From assembly GCA_022747635.1 (NCBI GenBank), contig JAKTNV010000064.1:633001-697000 (forward strand): DNA of 64,000 bases, in the 5' to 3' direction. Source of the DNA: Hetaerina americana (Eukaryota > Arthropoda > Insecta > Odonata > Calopterygidae). Within the stretch, counting starts at the first letter, position 1. Each line of letters starts with the position of its first letter. The position numbers were made by a program, and so were the translations under genes. Positions 10,262 through 21,408 of the stretch are shown here, in pieces. The notes below the pieces were generated by a model. That model saw only the letters and a list, made by a program, of their open reading frames with translations, was not told where the DNA came from and made no database searches.

Positions 10262-11905
10262 TACATCTACATTAATACCCTGCGAGCCACCAAAACGGTG
10301 TGTGGCAGGGGGTGCAGCACCAGGAGGAAAGCGTAAGGGATTAGGGGGTTAGGGTTTTTCAAATGGATGGGGAAAGGTGAGGGGAACCTGCAAAAAAAGT
10401 ATAAATATAATCGTATAACCATGCGCAGTCGCTACCTTGTAGGTTACTACTTATTGTGTCGAGCCGGCTCCTGGTGGATTTCGATTACAAGCATCCTGGT
10501 CTCTTATTGTTCTTGGAAAAAATGACCATTTAAATATGTCTGTCTTGCAGTCAATCTCTCTAATCTTACATTCGTGATCCCTCCGCCCTAAATACGTTGG
10601 GGTCCGTATTATGTTCTTGATGTCATCGGAAAAGGACCCATCTTTAAATGTTTTTAATAAGTTTAATCTATATTGTAAACGCCGCTGTGTAAGGGAATCC
10701 CAGCCTAAATTTTCTAGCAAAGTAGTTACGGTCATAACAATTTTTGACAAATCTAGCCACCCGCCGCTGAACTCGATCCAATTCCGAAATCAAATTTATC
10801 TCTTGAGGATCCCATATGCTGGCAGCATACTCTAGGTGGGGCCTGACTAGGGCAATAAAACATCGTTCCTTCACTTTTTCGTCACATTTACCCAGCACTC
10901 TTTTTACAAATCCCAATTTTTTATTAACACGAACGCATATTTCTCGTATGTGCTTTCCCCAGGACAGATCGTGAGCAATTGTTATAACCAAGTATTTAAA
11001 GGAATCCACCCTCGCGACGTCTGTTTGTTTCACTTTGTAACTAAATGGGAGGGAATTACTCCTTTCCCAAGAAGTATTGCTACGCAATTTTTCAAATTTA
11101 ATTTCAATTTCCATGTATCGCACCACGTCTGGATTGCATTTAGGTCGTTAGCTAACGTGACTCTATCTTCGCGACTTCGAATATCCCCATAAATCGCATC
11201 GAATTCGAATATCCCCCGCATCGTCAGCAAAAAGACGGAGTCTGCTATTATCCACGGTACAGAGGTCATTTATGGAAATAAGCAACAAGAGGGGGCCTAT
11301 GACACTTCCCTGTGGTACACCCGACGTGACCTTGACAGCATTGGATGATACACCGTCCAGGACGACTTTTTCAAAGCCATTTTTAAAAAATTGTTTAATC
11401 CAACATATAATACTCCCGTGTATTCCATAAGTTTCCAACCTCGCGAGTAACTTGCAATGAGGGATTTTATCAAAAGCTTTTTTTAAAATCTAGGAATATC
11501 GCATCAACTGGAATATTACTTTCACCGGAATGCATTCTATCATGAACAAAGAGTGCGAGTTGAGTTTCGCAGGATCTACCTTTATGGAACCCGTGTTGGT
11601 TATTAATCAATAAATCTTGGCTATTGAGGTACCTCATCATTGAACTAACAATGATGTGCTCAAAAATCTTAGAGGAGATAGAGGTGAGCGATATTGGCCT
11701 ATAATTACTGGGGTCCTCACGGTCTCCACTTTTAAATATGGGTGTCACAGAAGCTATCTTCTAGCCGCTTGGCACCCTTCCTCCTGCTAATGATTTCTTA
11801 AATATTATATTAAGATAAGCTCCTTCATTTCAGACGACAATTCCTTACACACGCGAGCCGGTATCTCATCAGGTCCTGAAGATTTGTTGGGGTCGATGTT
11901 TTAAG
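10262..11905 (-). mobile_element. CR1/Jockey-type LINE, RT domain plus 3' UTR, broken
   Basis: Reading on the minus strand from 11905, the frames give SNYRPISLTSISSKIFEHII (RT domain 2), AIFLDFKKSF (domain 3, catalytic Asp), SGVPQGSVIGPLLLL (domain 4) and LRLFADDAG (domain 5, FADD). The C-terminal half follows with FVKRVLGKCDEKVKERCF, VRPHLEYAASIWDP and LLENLGWDSLTQRRLQ. Frameshifts fall near 11440-11490, 11200 and 10700, so it is a pseudogene. The 3' end is tagged by gtagatgtag and ccacacaccg-like sequence at 10262-10310, matching the end of the plus-strand copy at 3745. The endonuclease is absent, so the copy is 5'-truncated. Confidence 0.85.
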
Positions 11906-12577
11906 AAGTAACTCAATTCCGAGCGTGGAAAAGACGATTGCTTGCATTGGCTGCAGAAATTTTTTCGGAAGGTTTTCCGGTTATTCTGGGAGCATGTATT
12001 GAAAACATTCCGGAAGAATGAGTTGAAATGAATTTCATTTTTTCAACTGCCCAGGTGATCACTGGTACATTAAGGATTATTTGCTGGGGGCCACCATGGC
12101 TGATACAAGGCCACAACCCAAGGCATAATTTTCGGCGTGGTCCGACGGGCGGAAGCAAGCGAAAGTGACACCCAACCTTGCAATTTTTACGGAGGAAAAC
12201 TTTTCATTCTCCTTGGTCACCGCGGCGAGCCCCAAAAATCCAAAAATTCTATTTCAAGTAGAAACACAGCACCTGTCCAATAAACACGTCACTCCCGCTG
12301 AATAGTAAAAATCGTCACTCCGACTCAAAGGAGCAACTTTTTCTAAACCACTAAAGGACCTACGAGTCCAAGTATTTTCTCACGAAAATTTCCAATTGCA
12401 AATAAGTCTGTGACAGCCACATACATTCAACAGGATTTCCAATCCACAGTTTATGTTCGGTGTTTCCGAATGCAAGTATTTGAGTCAATTAGGGTAATTT
12501 TTCCACCAAATTGTTTGAAATGCCAGAGGAACCTTTCGTAGACACACACATAACAATAGGTTTGAATTCCGTAATAT
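11906..12577. other. No recognised feature
   Basis: AT-leaning sequence with no open frame of note and no family match that I can make. Confidence 0.4.
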
Positions 12578-13164
12578 GCAAGTTTTGTATAAAAAGTATC
12601 GGGAAAAGTTTCGGAAAAATAATTTATCTCAGTAGATACTGTTCATAGAATGCCTCTCAAAATTCTTCAGAGTACAAAATGAGAGCGCCGACTCACACAC
12701 TTTTGCCAGAGCGGCTTTTCCACGACGCATAGGCTCCCCGGCAGGCGCAAGGTCCTTAAGGGTACACGTGCACCTTCTTTAACGGGACTTAGGGTGCCAT
12801 GGTGGTGTCCTTTGAGGGAGAGAGGATTTCATTGTTGGGAATAGGAAATAGTTTGCCGGTGCTAAGAGGGGACTGTATGAGGTTGGGGAATCGTCACCGC
12901 TCCGTTGCAGAAGGTCTTCGCCAGCAGACACACTTGACTCTATTCTTTTGGCCATCCGTCAAGACCTTTGGGAGGACGAGGTTAGAGCAGCTCTTTCACA
13001 TACCTTAACTGCCAGTGATAATGGTGTGTGCACTGTCATCTTATCAATGCCAATATACGATATCTGCGATCATGCGCACACTTAACCGACACGGTCTGAA
13101 TTCAGCACTTCATGCTAAGCACGTCAGGAACATTTTTACCGATACTTTTTATGCAAACCTTGTA
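12578..13164 (+). mobile_element. Short DNA transposon with terminal inverted repeats, unknown family, copy 1
   Basis: Ends are inverted repeats of about 28 bp: left gtataaaaagtatcgg (12586-12601), right ccgatactttttatgc (13139-13154). The interior matches, in opposite orientation, the block at 21409-21962 over nearly its whole length, for instance ggctccccggcaggcg and ttggggaatcgtc. A TA dinucleotide lies at or next to each end, which hints at Tc1/mariner-type insertion. No transposase domain is recognised, so it is probably non-autonomous. Confidence 0.65.
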
Positions 13165-14459
13165 GCTAACTGAAAATAAGAAACAGCGGCAAGCAATGGA
13201 AAAAGTGTAACTGCATTCATTCAGGAAACACTCTCCTCGCTTCTCGTTGGGAGTTACGCGACGTAGAAAGAGAGAAGTTTGGAGCGCGGGAACTTTGCCG
13301 TGGGTTCCAGCAGGAGGCCACGAATACGGTCCGCTTAAACACGAATGGGCCAATAAAACATATTCAGTCATTCGAGAGAGAGATTAATAAATTTTACTAA
13401 TTTGTTGAAATGCTACCGACCATAGAAGGAGCGCAAGTTCGCCGAAAACAAAGCAGGATTCCCAGTTCCCTCCCATGCTAGGGAGAGGGTGGAAGGGGGG
13501 GTGTCGGTAATTTGCAGGAGGCGAAGGGAGCGTTGAAGCTGTAGAGATGGAAGGAATCTGATTGATTGCGAAAGGAGTAGGGAATGCCACGAGAGTAAGT
13601 AACCTTAGGCGGAGGGAGTTGAGGGGGCCGACACAGGGGGGGGGGGCAGTGAGATCCGGTGCCTTGGGAAGAGGAAGAAGGAGACGTACTATCAAAGAAA
13701 GGTGTTCGACGAAATAACAAAATAAGACTCGAAATAAGAATAATAACTGAGATAGATTTCATCTGTGTGTGTGCGAGAAATGAAGAGCGGCCGACTGGGG
13801 AGGGATATTGCAAGGAAAGGGCAAGGGATGAAAAGAGAAAGGCGGGAGAGAGAGAAAGGGGGAGGGGAGAGAGAGAAAGGGGGAAGGGAGAGAGGCCAAC
13901 GAAGAACTCCCAGGAAGGCACACCCGAGCGGAGGGAGAAGGGTCGCCGGTGCACGCCCTGATCTTTGAGAACCGGTGAGTGCCGATTGGGCTGCTCAAGG
14001 CTTGGGTCTTGAGCGATGAGGCCGCTGCTATCAATGCAACCCCAAACTGCTCACCAATCCACCCACGAGCGCCCCGCCATGCATTTCGTGACTCGGAGAA
14101 CGGCTGGCCGCGCGCTTTGCAGAGGGGGTTAGGGAGCCATCGCCATTTAGTCATCAGTCGCAAGTATTACGTGGGAGGAAGAGAGGCGAAATCGAGACGG
14201 GGGGGCGAACGTCGATGTAGGTGGGTAAAGGGGGGGCAGAGGAAAGGAGACGGTTGAGTGGCATGCAGACGTGTATTGGCGTTGACAGAATAAGACCTGG
14301 GGGGTTCCGGACAGAGGAGTCTTCCTTGGAGGGGTGGGGCAGCGTCGGCAGTTAGTAATGCATAATTCCTCGAACGAAGGCGAGGCTAACTTCAGCCGGC
14401 CCCCCTAGGGACAAGGAGGACAACGGACGACCTGGTAAAGGAGTGCTGGGTCCTCAAAG
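13165..14459. other. No recognised gene; G/A-rich sequence
   Basis: 13440-13960 is purine-rich, with GGGAGAGAGAGAAAGG-type runs at 13830-13890; 13960-14440 is GC-rich. Open frames of 100-158 codons on both strands follow this composition and have no domain. Confidence 0.4.
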
Positions 14460-14568
14460 CAGGTGGTCCTCATAGAAGCACTAAGCGTGCTTCTATGAGG
14501 ACCACCGGATGATGACGTTCAACGTCGAAACCTGGTCGTGTTTTTAAATAAAGTGTGTGGAATTACAA
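14460..14568 (+). mobile_element. PLE 3'-end fragment with hammerhead-like core and inverted 5' flank
   Basis: A perfect inverted repeat of about 19 bp (14461-14480 and 14488-14506) ends in gaggaccacc. It is followed at 14507-14537 by cggatga, a GACGT/ACGTC hairpin, GAAAC, CTG and GTC. The order matches the intact core at 25275-25244 (minus), where gaggac also precedes CTGATGA. The hairpin arm is therefore PLE sequence joined to an inverted copy of itself. U4 of the core is G here, so it should be inactive. Confidence 0.55.
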
Positions 14569-15290
14569 AGTCAATTATTTCATTATATTTCAACTATTGG
14601 AACCGTTTACGCGAAAAGGACTGGGAAACCATGGATTACGGATGACATGATTACAAAGATAGATGAGCGGCGAAAATGGAAGAATGTAAATACAGAGTTA
14701 GGCAAAATGAAATACAACAAGTAAAACAATAAGTTGAGGCGGGCGACAAATAAAGCATAAGAAGCTTGGGGGAAGACGAAGTGTGAGGATATGGAAAGTT
14801 TGCAGAGGAACGGTGAACTTGATGCGCTGTACGGCAGAGTTAAAGTAAGAAAGGGAGATCTATGTTAATAGTTAGAGATAAGGCGGGTTCGATAATAATT
14901 GACACAGGAAAGATCCAAGAGAGATGGAAGGAATATATAGCGGAACTGTATAGTAAAGAACTAACACCAAGGAAGTTAGACATAGAAAAGGAACATGACG
15001 TAGAGGAAGAAAGCTTAGATCCAGGCATACTCGAGGAGGAGATAGAAAGGGCATTAAGGTAGATGAAACTAAATAAGGCCGTGGGGGTAGATAACATTCC
15101 TGCGGATCTACTGAAATTTTTAGGAAAATGTGGGAGGAAGAGGCTATTCCTGCTGATTCGTAGTATCTATGAGGAAGGAATCTGACCGGAAGACTTAGTG
15201 AGATCAGTTTTAGGTTCTATTCCGAGAAAGGTAAAGGCTACATTATGTGAGGACTACAGGACAATAAGTTTGAGTTTTATATTGAAGAAA
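14569..15290 (+). mobile_element. RTE-type LINE fragment, linker between endonuclease and RT
   Basis: Broken frames translate to PWITDDMITKIDERRKWKN and EEAWGKTKCEDMESLQ. At 14862-15062 they give VRDKAGSIIIDTGKIQERWK, then YIAELYSKEL, and after a stop MKLNKAVGVDNIPADLLKF and LIRSIYEEGI. This is the region just before RT domain 1 in RTE elements, with the same text as 52979-53170. Both the endonuclease and the catalytic RT are lacking. Confidence 0.8.
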
Positions 15291-15369
15291 GCAATTTTTA
15301 TCTATAATAAATTGCTATCCTCACGGATGTCAATAGTAGTTCAACTGAAGGAGCGAAAACCTACAAAAT

Positions 15370-15553
15370 AGTCAGCGATCAGGAACACATAAAAAAAGAC
15401 ACTCACATGCACACGTACTCCCACGAAATATTCTGTGGGCAAATCACCGTCCTTTGCGGGAAGAAGGAACTGAGGAGGACGGTGGTCTTGCCACAGAAAA
15501 TTTCGGAATGCGTGTGAACGTCTTTTTTATGTGTTTTTTTATATTTTTGTTGG
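15370..15553. mobile_element. Head-to-head inverted pair of diverged PLE 3' ends
   Basis: The right arm (15467-15545) reads ctgaggaggacggtgg, then ttgccacagaaaatttc, gcgtgtgaacgtc and a T-rich run. The left arm read on the minus strand (from about 15455) gives ggacggtg, tttgcccacagaat, tacgtgtgcatgtgagtgtc and a T-run. The right arm keeps CTGAGGA, a GTGG/CCAC stem and GAAAATT, an acceptable hammerhead-like core. It sits between two RTE fragments. Confidence 0.55.
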
Positions 15554-16575
15554 CAAGCCCCATCTCGCTCCTTTGTAATGAGTTCGATGGGCCGTGAAAA
15601 GATAGTAACGAGGTCGGGGCCGTACTCCCCGACCTCGTCACTATCTTTTCCTTCGCCTACCGTCGCATTCCAATCCCCCATCACTATGAAATGTTTCCCT
15701 GCAGGAACACGCGCGATTATGTCCTCTAACTGATCGTATATCCTATCTACCTCTTCTTCCTTATGGTTTCTCGGTGGCATGTACACCTGTTTAATAACCA
15801 AGTTCGTCGGTTCTGCTTTTATCTCTACTAGTAGTATTCAATCCGTTACCTGCTCTATGTTGACTACGCTTCTTCCTACCTCTTCATTCAATACTTCAAT
15901 ACTATGGCAACCCCTCGTTCGCTCTCGTCCCCGCCGCTGTATATTATTCTATACTTATCACTCCAGTAATCCCCGCTATCTTTCCATCTCACCTCGCATA
16001 GACCTAAAATATCTTTATTTCCCCTTCCCATCTCTCGCTTAAAATTCTCCAATTTCCCTATCCTCATCTTTGTCCTAACATTCCACGTTCTTATTCTAAC
16101 TAATGTGGTCTTCTTCTCCTGCGTCTTCTGTCCTGCTGCTGCTAATTTTCCCTTGCAAGGGTTTCGTGGGATGACGACCGCGGAAGCCTTACCTTCCCCG
16201 CTGCCGGGCACGACAAACGGCCGATTGCGCCGAGCCCCGTAGTTGCCAGGACTCAAAATCTCTGTATAGTCCATCATGTTAATCTTGGGAATGATAATTG
16301 AGGTGGTTTCCCGTTGACTTCCTCAATAGTGTTTTTAACGTGACACCATCACTTACTGGCCGCCCCACTGGGGTCAGACGCCATTGCAGCCGCCTCACTG
16401 AGGAACAGACGCTGCGTGAACTACCTTTCGTCTGGCTCCTAACCTTCGACCTATCTGGCATGGGTGACCCTACCAGGAGCAATTATTATTACTCCCGTCA
16501 GCACAGCTCTAGGGATCATCGGAACGCACAGGCCCTTCCACCACGTCAAGGTTGTAGTCCGGGGAGGGATATATA
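15554..16575 (-). mobile_element. RTE-type LINE, 5' UTR and apurinic-type endonuclease domain
   Basis: Minus-strand translation from about 16277 gives ILSPGNYGARRNRPFVVPGS and KTTLVRIRTWNVRTKMRIGK, then DILGLCEVRWKDSGDYW, SGGDESERGVAIVL, IKQVYMPPRNHKEEEVDRIY and FIVMGDWNATVGEGKD. TWNVR, CEVRW and GDWNA are conserved blocks of the APE-like endonuclease of RTE elements, which nicks target DNA. The 5' UTR (16290-16575) matches 52665-52912. A stop or frameshift lies near 15890. Homology ends at about 15645 in a self-inverted hairpin (15600-15645). RT is absent. Confidence 0.85.
15600..15645. repeat. 20-bp-arm hairpin at an RTE breakpoint
   Basis: gatagt.acgaggtcgggg (15600-15619) is the reverse complement of ccccgacctcgt.actatc (15625-15644), with one mismatch and a 5-6-base loop. 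The right arm belongs to the RTE endonuclease frame (EGKDSDEVGEYGP). The left arm is its inverted duplicate and marks where RTE homology stops. Confidence 0.8.
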
Positions 16576-16750
16576 CAGGTACATATATATATATATACAT
16601 ATATATATACATATATATATATACATATATATATATGTATATATATCTATATATGTATTTCTATATCTATGTATATATATTTATATATATATGTACATAT
16701 ATATATGTATATATATCTATATATGTATTTCTATATCTATGTATATATAT

Positions 16751-16804
<54 letters not shown>

Positions 16805-16856
16805 TTATTTATATATATATATACATAGATATAGATATACATATACATATCTTTAC
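16576..16856. repeat. (TA)n/(CATA)n/(TATG)n compound repeat
   Basis: Mixed TA, CATA and TATG units of variable period. It begins where the RTE 5' UTR ends and finishes where SINE-A begins. Confidence 0.95.
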
Positions 16857-17014
16857 AAAAAAACCATGAACACAGTAATCAACACGAAGGTCGGTTTGGT
16901 AGGTGATGGTAGAGTTCACTCAGTACTAAGTACCCCTCAGGTCAGCAGTCCAACGCTCTAACCCCTGGACTACCGCGACCCACATATATTTATATAAATA
17001 TATGTGGGTCGCGG
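16857..17014 (-). mobile_element. SINE-A on the minus strand, ending in a perfect palindrome
   Basis: The minus strand gives the 3' end (ttgattactgtgttcatgg), taccatcacctaccaaacc, and the head with gttggactgctgacc and ggtagtccaggggttagagc. The middle of the SINE is deleted. The 5' end runs into 16973-17014, a perfect 42-bp palindrome whose halves meet at ttat/ataa. The second half repeats the first bases of the SINE (tgggtcgcgg) in the opposite direction. Confidence 0.75.
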
Positions 17015-17025
17015 ATATATATATT

Positions 17026-17030
17026 TGTGT

Positions 17031-17096
<66 letters not shown>

Positions 17097-17122
17097 CTAT
17101 ATATGTATACATATATATGTAC

Positions 17123-17153
<31 letters not shown>

Positions 17154-17180
17154 TGTGTATATATATATATATGTATATCA
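17026..17180. repeat. (TA)n with CATA/TGTA interruptions
   Basis: Long TA tract bounded on the left by the SINE-A palindrome and on the right by PLE coding sequence. Confidence 0.95.
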
Positions 17181-17182
17181 CA

Positions 17183-17550
17183 TTACTCTAAGGAAACGCG
17201 GCTACCCTGAAACACTACTGAACACTAAAATTCTAAAACCTTCGGCCCAATACACTCCTCTCCCCAAACCAAACCGCCCAACATGCCCTAACCTTATTCC
17301 ATGTACCATGACTTTCTTCCCCGAAACCCACAAAATTAAACATTTAATCGGTGAACTCTTCCCAATTATTAATAAAAGTCAGTCCACATCACTTTTATTC
17401 CCAATTGTCCCTCCGTTTCGTTTAAACGCCCGTCGAACTTGCGACACAAAACCACCTGCGAGCACCTCCGTCTCTTCCCCGCCCCTGTCCGCACCATGCA
17501 ACCGCCCACGCTGCAAATGCTGCCCCCTTCTAAGACCCGCCGCCTTCCTT
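17183..17550 (+). pseudogene. Penelope-like element fragment, RT-endonuclease linker
   Basis: The translation tracks residues encoded at about 32745-33115 of the PLE. Examples are the tract [58 protein letters not shown] and the Cys cluster CNRPRCKCC. Nucleotide similarity is also evident, for instance gcaccatgcaaccgcccacg in both. Small indels are present. It has no RT palm or GIY-YIG catalytic part, so it is a fragment. (TA)n forms its 5' boundary, as for the larger PLE. Confidence 0.85.
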
Positions 17551-19919
17551 TTGGAGGAGGAGTTCACTAAAATAGCAATTTCCAATCCGGATTTCATTTC
17601 CGATCCTTTGGCCTCTTTTAGAGCGCACGGCGAAGGCATATTTCCTTGAACTGCACTCATCTTCCGTTTTCAGGGCAGGGAAACGAATCAGCTCCCTTTT
17701 AAGTGCGATTATAGGGCTACTAACGTCAGCAAGTGCTCTACACCCAGCTCCATTTTTTCCATTCATTCTCCGAGCTCCATTTTTTCCATTCAACTCTAAA
17801 TCAATGACGAAGTGCGAGAACGCATATCCTGGAGATTTTAGCCAATCCGCTCGTGCCCCCTCGTAGGACGCGAATGTGCGGCGTCGACCTTGAAAAAAAT
17901 TAAATGCCCGGGCATCTTACCGAAAGGGGTAAATATTCCTATTTGTAAAGCAATCGTGACGAAAGCGACGGGTAATTGGTGCAAAATAACTGCGGGAAAA
18001 CTGATCGCGTGGCCCGAGACCTCCCCAGAGGGCAGGGGCATGCACCCCGCTCAGAAGGAAGAGGGTATCATACGTGACGCATGTTTTTATTTGTACTCAG
18101 TCGGCGGGTGTGCGTAAAGCGGTGATGGCGACCCAAGATGGGCACTGCGGGCGCGACGAACTTCGCCATCGGAATCGGGGGTACAAGCGAAGGTAATCGA
18201 GGCCCAGGGAGGGGGACAGGGGCGGATATAGATGACGACTGGGGGAGAGGAGGTCCCCGGGGAAGGAAAACATATGACGGAGAGATTTGATGATGTGTGC
18301 GTGGCCCAGGGGGGGGGAACGGGATGGAGATTCTGGGAGAGTGGCGCTGGAAGGGATTATGGGGCGGAGGGCAGGGGAGAGTCGCCGAGGTGTGCTTTAG
18401 CGAAGGGGGGGAGGGAAGGGGGGGGGGCTGCGTTTGATCTCGGTCTCGCAGCAACGGTCGCTTGGGAGATGCCAGAGGACCCAACCAATCAAACGGCTTA
18501 GAGCAGCCACAGTTGGGAATCTCACCGTGGCCGAGACTTCCTCTCCCCCCACGGCACAGCCCTGAGCGCAACCCCAGGGCCCCCCTCATCTCCTACAGAA
18601 CAGTTTCCACCCGGGTTAACCCGGGCTGACCTCCCATCTCCCCGCCGCCCTCTCGTACCTTTTGGGAAAAAGAGGGCTTTCCGCCTGCCCTCCCTCCCCT
18701 CCCCCTCCTCTCCCTTTCCCTCCCTCGGGAGAAGTCGAGGAGACCCAGAAAGTTATCTGTCATGTCGAGTTCACAAGGTGTTGCTTCCGTCGCTCCCGAG
18801 AGGGTGTGTGTGAGGTCGCCTCTCATTGGTCGCCTGCCCCCTCTCCGTGCCGGATTAAAGTAAACCATCCGTGCCACTCCCGCCCCTCTCCCGGACACCG
18901 CGTCTCCTCTCGTCTCTTTGCCGGTTTATCGGTTTTAGAACGGTTGCAGTCGATTACTGGCGATACGAATCGATCAAAGACACCGAATCACGTCGCGGAA
19001 CTATCAACGCAGCTGCTACTCTCATCCGGATGCAGACGAATAAAAACAAATAAGGAGCAATTTTTACGCAATAATAAAAAAGCGTGTTGAGATACCTAGG
19101 TACATTCATACACACACACGTGTGCACATAGGCAAACAAAAATAAGACGACTCCATTCATGTTTAAACAAAATACTTCGACATCTTCACATTTATTCAAA
19201 TTAAAAGAAGTAATAGTTACAATCGCTGCAATGTATTTATTTGCTCGATGCAATGTTCTGACTCCGACGTGAAATTTGGACGGCCCCGGTCCACTTAAAC
19301 GCACCGGGAGTGAGCCCAAACACGCGCCTCCCTCACGACTGCGACGTTTTCCACGAAAGAATCTAGTTATTAATATGACCAGGTCGACGCTAGACATCGA
19401 TTTCGGCTGAGGCGAATCCTAATATTGAGGTGATTCACATTGAATTGAAATAAGATTAAGGAATTGACACTATATTAGAATTAAATTTCGGATAAATCAG
19501 GGAATTTGAAGTGATACGAAAAAAAACGAATTAGTAAAGGTCGGTTGCCGGGGCGAAGAAGACCTCAGGGGCATCGAAGGCAGAGAGGGTGAACCGTGGT
19601 ACGTAAAGGCCCGCAACACGCAGTCCGACGTTGAAATGGGCGGCACAACCGTTCCGAGCATGAGAAGCGGCGCCCCGACGGCGCCTGCCCGACGAACGTG
19701 TCGGTGGCGGCCACTGACCAAGTGAAACTCCGAAGAGGAACTCCGAGCAGACGTGAATCCCAGTCGGAAACTCACAGCGAATATTTCACGAAAGCGAACC
19801 TTATGAATGCAAGTGTCTGAGGGAGGAAGCGCACGTGGGGGACGACGGGGGGACGTTGGGGGGACGATGGGGGGAGGGGGGTTTACGAGGAGGCCGGGTA
19901 GAGCGACCGGAACGATATA
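17551..19919. other. No recognised gene; GC-rich core
   Basis: 18150-18760 is GC-rich with G and C runs; the flanks are balanced. Open frames of 90-173 codons on both strands are low-complexity or lack domains. 19010-19460 is AT-leaning with no family match. Confidence 0.4.
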
Positions 19920-20670
19920 CGAGGGTTATCCGGAAAGTAGTACCCGTTCGTGAAATAAAGACAAAAGTAAATATTAACAAACATAAAAAAATTTATTTGA
20001 AAGAGGATACTTTAAACTACTTCTCAACATAATCTCCAAGCAAATTAAGGCATTTGTCATAACGTGTGACAAGTTTCTGTATTCCTGCTGCATAGTCCTT
20101 CGCCGCCAGCTCATTGAGATACGCGAGGGACCCATCTTGCACAAATTTTTGCATAATGCAGATGGTGTTTAACAATTTCATGAACAATTGTTCGAGAAAC
20201 ATTGGGAAAATGCTCACAGATGTCATCAATTGTGACGCGCCGATCGTTCCTCACGAATTCGTCAACTGAGCTCACCAGTTGGTCTGTAATGACAGACGGT
20301 CTCCCCGAACGCTCATCGTCGTGTGTGTTCCCCCTCCCCATGTTGAAGTTGCGACACCACCGCCGAACAGACGACTCGTCCATTACATTGTCTCCATACA
20401 CCTCCTTTAATTGGCGATGAATATCACATGGGCGAACGTTTCTTGCATTGAGGAATTTAATCACTGCCCTCACTTCACAACTGGCGGCGTTCTCAATTTT
20501 TTTAAACATTGTAAACAATCACAGAAACAACACAGGCAATGCTAGCGTCACGCAACTTGGCTCAGAGAAGGCAGACAAGCCACTGAAGCTATCTGACCTC
20601 GTCCAGCGGCTACTCGCGTCGTCAGCACTTCATGCGGCACGAACGGGTACTACTTTCCGGATGACCCTCG
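19920..20670 (-). mobile_element. Internally deleted mariner (MITE-like), copy 1
   Basis: TIRs cgagggttatccggaaagta (left) and tactttccggatgaccctcg (right) bound 751 bp, with TA on both sides. The minus strand encodes 135 codons (20518-20111) starting MFTMFKKIENAASCEVRAVI, the mariner helix-turn-helix domain, ending in CARWVPRVSQ. A second frame to 20017 encodes a transposase C-terminus (TRYDKCLNLLGDYVEK). The catalytic DDD region between them is deleted. It cannot move by itself but keeps ends that a related transposase could recognise. It is nearly identical to the copy at 37831. Confidence 0.9.
20111..20518 (-). pseudogene. Truncated mariner transposase, DNA-binding domain only
   Basis: 135 codons. 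Visible blocks are VIKFLNARNVRPCDIHRQLK, SSVRRWCRNFNMGRGNTHDD, ERSGRPSVITDQLV, and NDRRVTIDDICEHFP ahead of CARWVP. Full mariner transposases are about 345 residues, so some 200 including all three catalytic Asp are missing. If expressed, it would be a DNA-binding protein without catalysis. Confidence 0.8.
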
Positions 20671-21408
20671 TACTTCGTTCAGAATCGGACCGAAATCACG
20701 AATCTGGCGAATTAAACTAAATTTTACACCTGAGAGACAGCAGAAAAATAATTTAAAATAGTAAAGAAAAATGAAGAAGCAAACAAACTGAAGAAGCCTA
20801 ATTATAAGGAATAAAAGAAACATACGGAAAAACATAAGAGAAAATATCATCATAAAACCTAAAAGAAATGACAGATGCAATCAGGCGAAACGCAAAAAAG
20901 AAGTTGAAGATTGGGAGACGGAGATCTTATCGCCTCTGCATTATGAAGAGGAATCAAAAAATAAAGGGGCGGTAGGTCATTATTTCCAATCAGCTACAAC
21001 ATTCTCCTCAAAACACTTCTCAATCCCGCAGAACACCTCGGCTCCTTGTATTTAAAAAAGGACGAACAAATGCAAAGAACAAATTATTAATTTGAAAAAT
21101 TTGATGAAAGGTTTTCGCAGTCTATTAACCGAAAGTTAAGGAATCACAATTGTCAGCATAAATAAAAGCGGACGGCTGGGTGTGAGACTCAATCTTTGAA
21201 ATACGAGGAGAATTTGGACCAGATCAAGAGAGCAGAAACATAATAACGGGAATAACATCCGAAATGAAATTCATAGACGAACTGTGATTAGAAATTAAAA
21301 CATACACAGGAGTATCCCCTGACGCCGTGGAATTGGGCTGATCATTCATGCTTCTCCTGACAGTACCTAATCATAATACAGTCCTACTCATATCTTCCTG
21401 AATAAAAT
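20671..21408. other. No recognised feature, AT-rich
   Basis: A-rich sequence between the MITE and the TIR element. No domain, repeat or RNA is recognised. Confidence 0.4.

Noticed and set aside
14569..16575. A single RTE rearranged by twin priming (inverted 5' half)
   Set aside because: In twin priming the inverted 5' part precedes the sense 3' part. Here the sense middle part comes first and the inverted 5' part after it, with a PLE pair between, so two insertions or a later inversion are likelier.
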